A stretch of DNA of 64,000 nucleotides from Paraphysoderma sedebokerense (lineage: Eukaryota; Blastocladiomycota; Physodermatomycetes; Physodermatales; Physodermataceae): assembly GCA_025602915.1 (NCBI GenBank), contig JAHLJZ010000010.1, forward strand, positions 62,001 to 126,000. Direction: 5' to 3'. The notes beneath the pieces were generated by a model. The model was not told the DNA's origin and did no database searches. It saw nothing but the letters and a program-made list of their open reading frames with translations. Below are positions 1-10,423 of this stretch, piece after piece. Both the position numbers and the translations under genes were made by a program. Each line of letters starts with the position of its first letter. Position 1 is the first letter of the stretch.

Positions 1-719
1 CGACTAGCCAACTGGTCCATGTGTCATGTTTGATTCCTAAAGACAACGTCACTATTAAGGTCGCAGTCGGATCAACCGAACCTAGAACTCATAAGATCCC
101 ATCACATAATTATACTGCTCCTTCTGCGAAACGTAGCGTGGGACAAGTTTCAAAAGGCGGAAATGAACTCAAGAATACCAAGAAAGTTCCATTGATTCAG
201 TTATGTGTTGGCAGAAGCGGTGACAAAGGTGATAATACCAACGTTGGATTGATCGTGAGGGATAGGAAATATTATGATATCATCGTGAAGCAAGTCACGG
301 AACAGGTACGCTCTCTTTAATTGTTTTTCGTCGGTTCTATAGTGTTTATTGACTCTTTCTTTTTGCGTTCACCCTAATTTACAGGTGATTTCCAATCATA
401 TGGGTCATCTCGTCAAGGGTACAGTAAAGCGATACGAATTACCGGGTGTCGGTGCTTTAAATTTCGTGTTGACAAAAAGTTTAGGTAATACTCTCTTCCC
501 ATTTTACTTCCAGTTTGGCGATTATGATGTCACTCTTAGAAAGTTAACATATCTGTTGTTCCTTTTTTTCAAACATTAATAGGTGGAGGAGGATTAAGTT
601 CTTTGCAAATTGATCGCCAAGGTAAAACTTATGCTCAAATGGTTTTGACTGGAGTATTTGTTGATGTGCCGAAAGAATGGACATTTCCGGTTGACGAAGA
701 AAAGAAGAGCAAGCTATAA
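1..719 (+). CDS. AtuA-like (DUF1446) protein, C-terminal part
   Basis: The 5' part lies outside the window. Three exons are visible: 1-305, 385-485 and 583-719, joined by short GT-AG introns. The encoded tail carries GRSGDKGDNTNVG and a following GGGLSSLQID stretch, which fit the C-terminal ferredoxin-fold domain of the AtuA/DUF1446 family. Family members are known from acyclic terpene (citronellol/geraniol) utilisation clusters in bacteria and occur in fungi beside leucine-degradation genes; the exact reaction is not established. Here the gene is tail to tail with the biotin subunit of methylcrotonyl-CoA carboxylase, 259 bp away, which supports a role in branched-chain or isoprenoid acyl metabolism (inference). 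The first two exon boundaries rest on splice signals and a continuous family-like reading frame. No start can be assigned. Confidence 0.8.
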
Positions 720-978
720 AATGGAAACCTTTATGCCTGTAGTTTGCTTTGCTGCCCATTGTTCATTATATTTTGGATATGATGTCTAGCATCCTGGTTC
801 ATGTGAATTGAGTGAACAAACGGATCATGTACTGCGCATGCTGCTTCCTTTTGTAATGAGAAAAATTTAAAATAAAGTGACCTCGCACTTTATTCTATAA
901 TAATGAATATCCTTGCCCCTTCAACTCAGCGTAAATTGTCATTCATCTATCCACTATAAATGTTATGTCCCGTCAATG

Positions 979-3900
979 TTACTTAACTTCAGCCATTACT
1001 GTTCCGGCTTCAATCATATCGCCATCCTTCACAAAAATAGTTACACTTCCTGCTTGTTTAGCGTATACTCTAGTTTCCATTTTCATAGATTCCATTGTAA
1101 TTAAGAGATCATTCGCTTTGACCTGTTTATGTATATGCGTTAGCACATTATCACTAGGTCGAGAATCGAAGAAAGAGAATGATCTTTACTTTTTGCCCTG
1201 ACTTAACCGCTACCTTAAGGATACGACAAGGCATTGCGGCCACATATGCGGCATCTGAATATCATGTTACAGTCAGTTGCAATTTTTCGAGATAAGAAGC
1301 ATATAATCATACCATCTGTAGACTCTTCCGATGCTTTAGAGCGGAATCTAGAAAGCCTTTCCAGCTTTACTTGGCGTGCCAAATTGTTATTGTGCACGAA
1401 TACGAGTTGCTGGTTACCTGTCAGACCACCGGACTCGTCTCCATTTGCGAACTCATATGTGCATTGAGTGCCATCTGTTGGAACCAACCGTTAGGCGAGG
1501 AAGCCCGCGATTTCAGGGAAAATATGAGATAGAGCAGTAACAGGAACTTACCAAATGACAATCTCAAGTATCCATTCACCACACCTCCACGACTTCTATT
1601 CACTACCCCGTCGACAATTTCAACCTTAAATTCATTGCCGTCTGCCTTTCTTACCGAAAACACGTGAACATCTTTATCAGCGTTCACAACCTTCTCTCCC
1701 CCAACTTTGATTTTTCCAACGTATGTATACTCCATTTCATAAATTTCGTTCGTTTCAGTGTTCTTGAATTGATCCTTTTGCGGTCTATAGAACACATTGC
1801 GATAGCCGCTTGGTACAGTTTTCCAGATGCTTCGGGATTGGTTACGCAAATACCAAAACCATAACATTCCAGCTGTTACGATATACTCAGGTTTTGGCGG
1901 AATAATATTCGGAAGTACAAGTGTCATTCCACCTTTAGTTTCCGTATCCTTCTTATTCGAGAGGTAGTCCCCAATGAATCGTGTGGTGTATGTGCCGTCG
2001 CTGAATACGTTATGTGTGAGGAGTTCGTAAAGAAAAGCCTTGTTGGTGGTAAGTCCTAAGGAGACTGTATTCAGGAGCGTATACGCCATTCTTTGAATAG
2101 CTAGTTCGCGAGTCGGTGCCCAAGTGATGAGCTTTGAGATCATAGGATCGTAGAATATAGATATTTGGGAACCGGTTATAATGCCCGAATCGTATCGAAT
2201 GCCTTCAGTCGGGGGAATAGGTCTCCAACTGCGAAGTTGCCCGCTGCATGGTGCGAAATTATTGTAAGCGTCTTCTGCGTAAAGTCGGCATTCGATCGCG
2301 TGCCCCTAACAATAAACATAATGTCAATTATAGCCAAAAGTTTGTAGAAAAACCAGAATGAGCGTTACATTGATTTTCAGTTTATCTAAGCCATATGGTT
2401 GGAGGCTGTGTCCTGCGGGAAGAGTGAGTACTTTGACATTTATGGCCTCCCTCTAAATAATTACGCAGGCTAACAAGATTACCTTCAGCGACTTTGATCT
2501 GCAATTCCACCAAGTCCAATCCAGTAATACACTCAGTAACGGGATGTTCAACTTGTAACCTTGTATTGACTTCTAGGAAATAAAATTTCTGTTCATTCAC
2601 ATCAAGAATGAATTCAACCGTGCCAGCACCTTGCAATTATTTATTAATATGTGGTTGACGAGGAAGCGGTTTACGAGAAGACGGTTCCTACCCTCATAGT
2701 TAATAGATTTCCCAATTGCAACAGCCGCAGACGTTATCTGCTGCCGTAAGGTAGGCGACAATAATGGCGAAGGTGTTTCCTGTTCGCAACGGTAATAATT
2801 GAGCGGTACAGTTTTAACTATACCAACACAAGGAAGAGCTCAAACCTCAATCACTTTCTGATGCCGTCGTTGCATGGAACATTCTCGTTCAAAACAATGA
2901 TAAACATTCCCATGTTGATCACCGATTATTTGGACCTTGGTACAGAAATAAGTGTGCTGTCAAAATTAACCAGAACTGACGATAATCGTACCTCAATGTG
3001 TTTTACGTTTTCAAAGTATCGTTCAATCAGTAATTTATCGTTGCCAAAAGACCGCTTCCCTTCACTCTTGGCCATTTCAATTTCTTCCCGAAGTCTATGA
3101 AATCAAGAAATTAGACACATAAGACGCCAAATACAAAATATATCATTGTATATACTTTGTTTTATCGCGAACCACTCGCATCCCTTTGCCGCCCCCTCCA
3201 GCAGATGCTTTCAGAAGAACAGGGAACCCTGTAGTAAAAAACCCGAATTGGTTAAAGATTGAACAGATTGTTAGAAGAGTGCAGAATAAGGACCTATTCT
3301 AATCGATTCTTTAACGAGCACTTCCATTGATTGATCGTCTCCATTGTAGCCAGGTACTAATGGTATGTGCGGTGCTTTGGCAGTCAATAAATTTTTCGCT
3401 CCAATCTGCAGATTCAGAGTCAAAAAATCAATTCGGAATTAGGCAATATTGACATCAGAAGCATTCAACTATAACCTTATCTCCGACTGCCAATATACTT
3501 TCGGCTGCAGGTCCTATAAATTTGATTCCATTCTCGAAACAGGCGCGAGAAAAATCGGCGTTCTCGGAAAGAAACCCGTATCCTGGGTGAATGGCGTCGG
3601 CCTGAGTCAATTTAGCGGCATCAATCAGTTTGTCGATGCAGAGATATGATTCTGTTGCTTGAGAGGCACCAATGTGCACAGCTTCGTCGGCTTGATACAC
3701 ATGCGGGGCATCCCTGTCTCTGTAAGCGATGTGAAGGCCGCCCAATTTAAAAGCACCGCGCCGGGTCAGCGACAATTAGAAGTAAGGAAAGAGTAGAGTA
3801 AAGGCAAGGCCCCGGAACATACGCATCAGAAAAGACAGCTACGGTCCTAATTCCAAGTCTGCGGCAAGTTCGAATGACTCGACAAGCAATTTCTGTGAAG

Positions 3901-4021
3901 ATATTCAAAGACGAGAGTTAGACCAAATGAGCCGTGAGCTATGATGTTTATTTTCAAATGACTGGGCCAAACGACGAGTACCTCCTCTGTTGGCGATGAG
4001 TATTTTTCGAATGTCCTTCAT
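979..4021 (-). CDS. Methylcrotonyl-CoA carboxylase alpha (biotin) subunit
   Basis: Fourteen exons give a 711-residue protein: 3982-4021, 3823-3892, 3476-3719, 3294-3405, 3156-3228, 2992-3094, 2846-2935, 2692-2779, 2483-2629, 2369-2412, 1552-2305, 1313-1474, 1190-1254, 979-1122. It carboxylates methylcrotonyl-CoA in mitochondrial leucine breakdown, with a separate beta subunit that is not in this window. Visible are the biotin carboxylase start ILIANRGEIACRV, the ATP-grasp glycine loop [24 protein letters not shown], the SPEFE-free C domain with ECRLYAED, and a C-terminal biotinyl domain with ESMKMET; the biotin lysine is near residue 678. Length matches the family. The start at 4021 leaves only five residues before the carboxylase domain, so a mitochondrial presequence exon may be missing; an in-frame TGA lies 57 nt upstream. 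Pyruvate or propionyl carboxylase is less likely because the domain order is biotin carboxylase plus biotinyl only. Confidence 0.88.
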
Positions 4022-4251
4022 GAATAGTCGGTGTACGAACGAATGAGTGTGGAAGAGGGATATCAAGAGATGCAATCAGCAATGTATATTACCGGTTTCA
4101 CAAGAGCGGACGAGTCGGAGTTACCAAGGCAAAGCTTATTCGGCCGACTGCCCCTAAAGTGGAACACGAAAGTCAACTTTTGGGTCGACCCGATATCGCA
4201 ACTTCCCAGACACACACATTACTCTGCATTCAAATCAACCCATCATAAGAG

Positions 4252-6500
4252 ATGCTTTCTGCAACCGAGCAAGTCCAGGACCCTCATCAGCCAGATCCGC
4301 AATACGGCTCCTCCGCCGTGGAGGAATTGAAGACGTTGTGATTCGCTTTTGTTAAATCCCCGGCATTGGATCGTCCATTAAATTCTTATTTGAACCGTTT
4401 TTAGTCTCGTCTCCGACTTTCATGAAGCCAACTTCTATCACCAAACTTCAAAGAAAACTTATGTTGAATCTTACGGCGTTGGCAGACCAGCCACCGATAC
4501 GACCAACTCTCAAGTGCCTGATCCCTTCACATCCCCGTTGAACCCAAAATATGCCGAGAACGAAGTGGAATATTTCCAAGTAATTATATCCGGTTAGATT
4601 TGATTTATTGAAGAATTTTCAGCTTATACAAACCTTTTTTGCTATCTAAATATGTTCGTACAGGCATTATTTTCGCAACTCAAATTCAACTATCTTGAGC
4701 AAGACACGAAAGAAAAGTTTCTTAAACAAGTATTAACGGATATCCCCATCATCATGGATTCCGATGAAGTTGCTACCGTCGGTTCGTTCGTTTAGATATA
4801 TTATGTGGCTTCCCGATGTTGGAACCATCTGGCTGGCACGGCTCGTGAATGAATGCTAAGTTGCCTCTCGTAGAGAACGAAATCGCCAATAAGAAGCGAT
4901 CCTTAAAGTCTAAAAAGGATATAATGAATCACTTGAAAGCCTTAATTTTGGATACAGCCACAGATTTGGGCGATGGTAGGAGACTGAGCAACTTAATGAA
5001 ATTTGACAGAAGTTGACGAGTTAACTTGTTTCATTCGCAGCAAGCGACAAATTGCACGAAGACATAGCGTTGGCGAAAGCATTGCTCCAAGCTATTGAAA
5101 ATTTGGTAATAAATAGTTGTTATTTGAATGTTATTGTATTAGATTCCTTACCTTCATCTCAGACCAGCGAACGGCGCTTGATTGAGGAAAGCAGCGCGAC
5201 GCATGATGTAAGTCAATTCCTTAATACTGATATTGCGATTGTCGAAACTTACAGTCACTTCAAGCGCTCACAATTGGAACGAGCCGAGAACGAACTTCAT
5301 CAAGAGGTATATTAGCATAGTTGTCAACAGCACCGACCAATACTAACTAAAATTATTAGACATCCAAACTCATGGACGCGTCAAATAACCTCGAGCAACT
5401 CCAAAGCGAAACAGACCAGCTAGCAATTGAATTAGAACGACTTCAAAATGAGATCGATCATTTGAAGGCCGAGAACGAGTCTGCTCGGTCCGCCGCAAAT
5501 TCTGCAGCGTTGGCGTCAGCAAACAAAAATGACGATGTGCAGCATCTGTGCTCATGGTTCCGTAATCTCGAGCCATTGTTGAATTTGTAGTTCTCAACTG
5601 ACGGCATTTCTTTCGTCCAACAGGTATTCCGAATTGGCCGAGTTGTACTGGAAAATGTTGGGGATCCAATCAATTGAATCTATATCTCCTTCCGAAATCG
5701 TCGCGAACTATAAAATATTGGACAGCGAAGTTAATATCCATCTGACTATTAACCCAGAAACCGGGGCAGTAATCGATGGACGGGTTGGTTGATTTCTTCT
5801 GCATTGTTAAGTTCCACTTGAATTCCATGTCGCAAAGTTAATCCCGATTTATATAAGCTTCATGGGCTGGATTCCGACCCGATCTCATTCAATTACTGCC
5901 CAACGCAAGATCTTTTTGGGGCCGCTTTGTCGTTATCTGCCTCCCAAAGCCGGAGTGAAGCCAAGCAGAACATGTATGTGATACACGACATTTTGAATCG
6001 TGTCAAAGCATGCGAAAGACGACGACTCGAAATTCATCAACTTGAAAACCGGTCAGTATATATTGAATAGTGATATATGAAAATTTATCCAGTCTTCGAT
6101 TTTCTTTTCTTATGAGCTTTCTGACATACTTCAATTAGATTCCCAGTCTCTGTTCTCCAAGTTTCCTCGGCACCGTCCGCCAACCCGGCTCCACTAACTA
6201 TTTCAGTCGATTTGACTTCGGCAACTGGCTACAAACTAAGTTTAATCGCGGAGTTAAACATATACTATCCGCTCAATCTTAAAAGCGGTATTAAATGCGC
6301 TTCATTAAGTGGCGAAGGGGACAGGGTACGTAATAATTTTTCTTCGAACTACAAAATCACAAAGCGGAAGTGTCAAAACCTGGTGTTGATCATATTTATT
6401 TTAGGCTGCTGAGATTCAAAATAAGCTCTCTGCTTTCGTTGAATCACACTCCGAAGACAGGACGGTGACTTCGTTAGTAAATAAAATACTGGATTTGTAG
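4252..6500 (+). CDS. sos7: Kinetochore protein Sos7-like
   Basis: Twelve exons (4252-4337, 4405-4579, 4664-4781, 4874-4975, 5041-5105, 5163-5207, 5265-5306, 5360-5556, 5624-5787, 5838-6051, 6139-6325, 6405-6500) give 496 residues. The N-terminal block with EYFQALFSQLKFNYLEQ and KEKFL is characteristic of the Sos7 N-terminal domain as I recall it. Sos7 partners Spc7/KNL1 at the outer kinetochore (family knowledge, equivalent to yeast Kre28). A coiled coil follows at roughly residues 150-270, rich in E, L and Q heptads, and then a globular C-terminal half with no motif I recognise. Two consecutive introns, 5106-5162 and 5208-5264, are both 57 nt and free of in-frame stops. The exon at 5265 uses the second of two nearby AGs; only that choice keeps the coiled-coil frame. 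The gene is divergent from the carboxylase gene, 230 bp away. Confidence 0.72.
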
Positions 6501-6830
6501 GGGTGCCGGAGTGTTGGTTTTTTATCTAGTTCTCCGAAATCGTGATTATCATCTTAATTATCTGTTAAAACAAGGGCACCATTATTCAGAAAAAGGGATC
6601 GCACAATTTCTGTTTTTCTTGTAAATAATTCATGTCTTCACTTTCGAGCGGCAGAGTGTGATAGATTAGAAATAATTATATATAGGATAACGTCTCTCAT
6701 ATACACAAGATCCCATAAGCAACCATCCAATTCCTATTGCCCCTACTCCAAATACCTAATTCTCATTTTACATTCCACAACTTCCATTATATCGGTGTCT
6801 GACATTTTACCCTCATACTGCCGTGTCTAA
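6501..6830. other. Convergent 3' intergenic region
   Basis: AT-rich spacer between two genes that end toward each other. I see no coding potential or structured RNA; it probably holds the two 3' UTRs. Confidence 0.6.
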
Positions 6831-7917
6831 TTAAGCAGCATGTCCTACTTTTGCATTCTCATGAACAGTGGGTTTGACGTTCACGACAGCGTTCATCAAT
6901 TTTTCCAACACGGCTGCTTTGTTTTTATTATACGCTTCCCGAATTGCTTGAATTTGAGTTTCAGTTTCCGAGTTAGCCTTAGCCATGCTTGTGTCAGAGG
7001 TACCGAGGTGCTAACGAAGTAAATATGGAGAATCGTACGATAACAAAAAGATAAGATAGAGTACAAGAAAAAGGTGCAAATGTAGGTGAGTTAGCCATCA
7101 TGAATGGGGGATGTTTGTGTCGAGAGCCCAGCCCTACTCCAGCCCTAAGACTTGAATAGTATCCTGCGAAGACAATCAAGACAATCGAGCTCTAAGAAAT
7201 GCTGTGAAATAAAGCAAAAAGAATCATACATCTTTTTCAAACTTTTCGAACTCTGCGACCTTTTGAGTCTTTAATGCTTGAATTTCCTTTTCCGCTTCTG
7301 ACCGTGCAGCTTTAAGTCTATCAACTCGATCTATCGTGACATATGACATATGCGAATTCGATTTCAGCCGGATGTTAGATGTTCGGAACCGAAATGTCGT
7401 TTGAATGGAAAGATGAGGAATGGAGAGAGAAAAGCAAGCCGTTGTGAGTTACTCCGAGTTTATCCTTCGTTATCAAGCATCATAGTGATGTAGGGAGACT
7501 GCCAAGTACAAAAGTCGCAAATACTAGTTGTATACTAGAATATTCTTTAAATCAATTTATAGTATCTTCATCCTGTTTTGCCGTTATCTCAGTTGTGTAA
7601 TGAATCATCGCAACCGGTGACATTTCGTGGAATCATCAACACTCCATTCACTCTACTTTCAACTCATACACAAACTTGGCCAAAGCATACAAAGTAAACC
7701 GAACAAGAGAAAATGACCGATTACGTACATTGTCTTGCCTTCTGTACAATTTTAGAAGCTTCTTTTTCAGCTTCAAGAAGGGTTTGGATTCCTTGAGAGT
7801 TTTGGGCGGCCTGGAATTAAACCGAAGATAACAAACAATTTGGTTAGGTGTGCTTTCAGCATATGCAAAACTCAGGAGTTGAGATAGGGATAGGGAAAGG
7901 ATTGAAAGCGTTACCAT
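6831..7917 (-). CDS. VMA10: V-type ATPase subunit G
   Basis: Four coding exons (7915-7917, 7729-7810, 7230-7330, 6831-7010) give 121 residues, the usual length of subunit G. It forms part of the peripheral stalk of the vacuolar proton pump. The N-terminus AAQNSQGIQTLLEAEKEA and the following YRVDRLKAARSEAEKEI helix are strongly conserved in this family, and the C-terminus keeps the VNVKPTVHENA stretch. The protein is predicted to be one long helix without membrane segments. The oddest feature is the first coding exon, which is only the ATG; the donor GTAACG follows directly. No other start precedes GCCGCC in frame, and family proteins begin M-A/S-x-Q-N/S, so the assignment is well constrained. 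The last exon is separated by a 219-nt intron, long for this region. Confidence 0.9.
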
Positions 7918-8212
7918 TGCAAAATGTGTTGAGTGTGTGTGGAGCTTTGAATTGGAATGAGGAACGCGAAGGTGTTTTTATTTATCCGTGAAGTGGACGA
8001 CCATGTAAGTCATTGTACTAATTTCGCAGGAGATCTTGAGGAATATTTATCACATTGGCACTACTCCTTATATTACAATTGAGTCAAAGCACTTATATCA
8101 TTAGTACTATTACAGATTTTAGGATATAAATAAGACACCATCTTCATAAATCTGTTCAAACTCTGACACTCGATCATTAACCCTATGTCTACAACTAACA
8201 TATGTTTACGAT

Positions 8213-9043
8213 TTAAGCTGGGCTTTTGACAACGCCAACTTGAGCCGGTCGAAGAACACGGCCCTTTAAAGTGTACCCTGTTTTTGATACATTACAAACT
8301 GTTCCTGGTTCTTTATCCGGTATAGGGGCTTCAAACATGGCATGGTGCAGATTGTGGTCAAATTTATCACCATCTTTCGGGCTAAACTGTTCCACCCCAA
8401 ATCGTTTAAAGGTATTTTGTAATTCCTTTTCTGTCAATGAAACTCCTTCATATAGCGAAACGAGTTGCGGGTTGTTGCTATCGGCTCTCTGTTCTTTTGG
8501 GACAGCTTCTAATGCCAGATTGAGTATATCGGCAATGTTGAGCATATCTTTAGCGAATTTTTGAATAGCGAATTGCCGTGCCGAATCGACTTCCCTGCGA
8601 AAACGATCGCGGACGTTCTCGGTATCAGCAAGAGCACGTCGAAGATGGTCCTATTTAAGTCGGAGAAGGGAAGTGATATAAGCAAATGCCAGAAATTTAG
8701 ATTTAATCTAATAGCATACCGTTAATTCTGATATTTTCATGTCTTTGTCTTTCACCGCCTTTTGAACAATCTCTAATTCCTTCTTCAAATCCGTCGTGAG
8801 TTCTTCCATTGTTTCTTCCTTCTCGTCCTGTTTTTCATTCTTCAACTCTTCTGCTTCTTCCTCTAATTTCTTACTTTCTTCTGCATTTTGATTTCTTGCA
8901 CCATTTGTCGAGGTGGAGTAACGGAAAGATCTGGTGACAGAACTAAGAGTGGGAGCAACTCTGCAAACAGAAGTTGAATTCAAATAGGACGAAGATAGCG
9001 TCGGGTATACCGATGCAACCAATTTTGACAGTGATCTGGACAT
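8213..9043 (-). CDS. MGE1: Mitochondrial GrpE nucleotide exchange factor
   Basis: Two exons (8720-9043 and 8213-8650) give 253 residues. GrpE releases ADP from mitochondrial Hsp70 in protein import and folding. The N-terminus is rich in R and S with the RSFRYSTST stretch, a typical matrix-targeting presequence. An acidic coiled coil spans about residues 50-150, then DHLRRALADTENVRDRF, the conserved start of the GrpE core, and finally the beta domain ending GTVCNVSKTGYTLKGR and LRPAQVGV. I chose the ATG at 9041-9043 because the codons upstream of it do not extend the presequence sensibly. The intron falls at phase 0 between the long helix and the core. The upstream region holds a CACGTG box 91 bp away and a heat-shock-like site, fitting stress control (inference). 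Confidence 0.92.
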
Positions 9044-9133
9044 TCTCCTTTTACTTTTTTCGAATCGAAAATAAGTCGGCGGAAATGATCGGGTCAGGTG
9101 AAAAGAATCGACAGGCTTTTTGTTGTTCATAAT

Positions 9134-9139
9134 CACGTG
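9134..9139. promoter_or_regulatory. CACGTG box upstream of GrpE gene
   Basis: Perfect palindromic E-box 91 bp upstream of the GrpE start codon. Such boxes are bound by bHLH factors of the Cbf1/Pho4/USF type in fungi. The same hexamer recurs in two other promoters in this window. Confidence 0.45.
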
Positions 9140-9492
9140 GCCTGGAATCATTCTGTTGCATTCTTTCTCGTTCTAAATCACCAGATTCAATTATATAATC
9201 AATACTGCCATTACCTTCTCTATCTAATTTTTAAGTTGCATCTTTCTCAGCGAATTGTTGACAGGTTAATGCGAGTATGCTTGCATCCATCCCACTGCAT
9301 TTGGTAATCGAGAACCAAATGATCCGTCTACATTTCGTGTTAACACCAATAAAGTATTCAGATCAAGTCTCCTCGACAGAGTCTGCAGCATGATTGAAGT
9401 TGACTTGATACTATTCTAAGTGGTCCAAAGCGCTATTGAGTTTGGTATCTTGGGTCATTTTCGTATTATTCACCACGACCAAGAATCGGCCG

Positions 9493-9500
9493 TGACGTCA
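9493..9500. promoter_or_regulatory. CRE (TGACGTCA) upstream of Pmp3
   Basis: Perfect 8-bp CRE palindrome 171 bp before the Pmp3 ATG. In fungi CRE sites are bound by ATF/CREB bZIP factors of the stress MAPK pathway, and Pmp3 genes are commonly stress-induced. Binding here is inferred. Confidence 0.5.
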
Positions 9501-9552
9501 CGCTGAATTTACAGCCATTTCCAAGCGATTTTCGTAATCGTGATACTGTTCG

Positions 9553-9560
9553 TTCTAGAA
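9553..9560. promoter_or_regulatory. Heat-shock-element-like TTCTAGAA
   Basis: Perfect TTC-nn-GAA inverted pair, the minimal two-unit heat shock element core. It lies between GrpE and Pmp3 and could serve either. Only two units are present, so it may be weak or chance. Confidence 0.35.
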
Positions 9561-9670
9561 ATGCTCGCTTTGATCAAATCCGCAGTGTAAATCTATGGAA
9601 TTACCATATATAGCCATCCTTTAGCGATTTCAATACATCACACTCGTTTGCTTTATCTAACCCTTGATAC

Positions 9671-10126
9671 ATGCCAAGACCAAGAGGGAAATACTCTCGC
9701 CATGACATCCTCGCAACGGTTATTGCCTTTTTCTTACCCCCTTTGGCAGTTTATATGAAATTGGGCTTGACACAAGATTTTTGGCTGAATGTAGTAAGTT
9801 ATATTAAAACTCCACATGAAAGTAGGAATTGATAGAAGACTAATAGTATTCTTAGATTTTAACATTGCTGGGGTACGTGGGACTTCGCCGCCATATAATA
9901 AGATATTTTGACTGACTATTAACTTCTCTGTTGATACATACAACAAAGCTGGTTACCAGGTAGCTTTTCCTAAGAACTGGGCATCATAGAGTTTTTTCTT
10001 AATTTCATTGTTATTGCAGGGTCGATCCATGCAATTTTCATTATTATGAGTTATCCTCGCGAAATTGCTGATACTGGCAGAGCCGTTGGTTCTAAGAACA
10101 TGAAACGTTGGGAGACCTTGGAATGA
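9671..10126 (+). CDS. PMP3: Pmp3/UPF0057 small plasma membrane proteolipid
   Basis: Four exons (9671-9793, 9856-9872, 9949-9959, 10020-10126) give 85 residues. Pmp3 proteins are tiny two-helix membrane proteins that influence membrane potential and salt tolerance. Helix one is ILATVIAFFLPPLAVYM, helix two covers ILTLLGWLPGSIHAIFII, which carries the family signature LGxxPGxxHA. Exons 2 and 3 are only 17 and 11 nt; they are required because reading through produces a stop and destroys the PG motif, while the spliced product matches the family exactly. The protein is longer than yeast Pmp3 (55 residues) because of a basic N-terminus and a hydrophilic tail ending MKRWETLE, as in many filamentous fungi. 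A CRE and a heat-shock-like palindrome lie upstream. Confidence 0.88.
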
Positions 10127-10423
10127 TGTGTGCATTATGTAATAGGGGAATAATGCATTTAGCAAATCAACACAACAAATTCTCTTGTACGAGTTGCTTT
10201 GGATTCTGTATCGTCACAGTGTGGATGGATTGTCGACTCCTGGAGCACCGCACCGTACGTCTGGAAGTAGACCCAATAAAAACTTGTCTCCACGACCCGT
10301 GTTTCAACTAAGTTTGGAGTGTTCAGCTTCAGATGTAGGAATCGAGCAGTGATGGAACTCAACATCAAACTGCAGAAAATTTTTATTTTTCGAGGTTATA
10401 GACACTTAGCCTAGTCTTGCAGT

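Larger units (their letters stand above)
9044..9670. other. Divergent promoter region of GrpE and Pmp3 genes
   Basis: No coding sequence recognised. It contains a CACGTG box at 9134, a CRE at 9493 and a TTCTAGAA palindrome at 9553, listed separately. A TATA-like ATATATA lies about 65 bp before the Pmp3 ATG. Confidence 0.6.

Noticed and set aside
3720-3775. N-terminal extension ([17 protein letters not shown]) of a carboxylase reading frame
   Set aside because: The splice acceptor at 3720 joins SDA to DRDAP exactly as in the family, so this stretch is intron.
4031-4330. 99-codon plus-strand ORF over the carboxylase/Sos7 promoter
   Set aside because: It overlaps the Sos7 start in another frame and has no family resemblance.
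5208-5254. 47-nt version of the Sos7 intron ending at the first AG
   Set aside because: It would put the following coiled coil out of frame; the AG ten bases later restores RSQLERAENELHQE.
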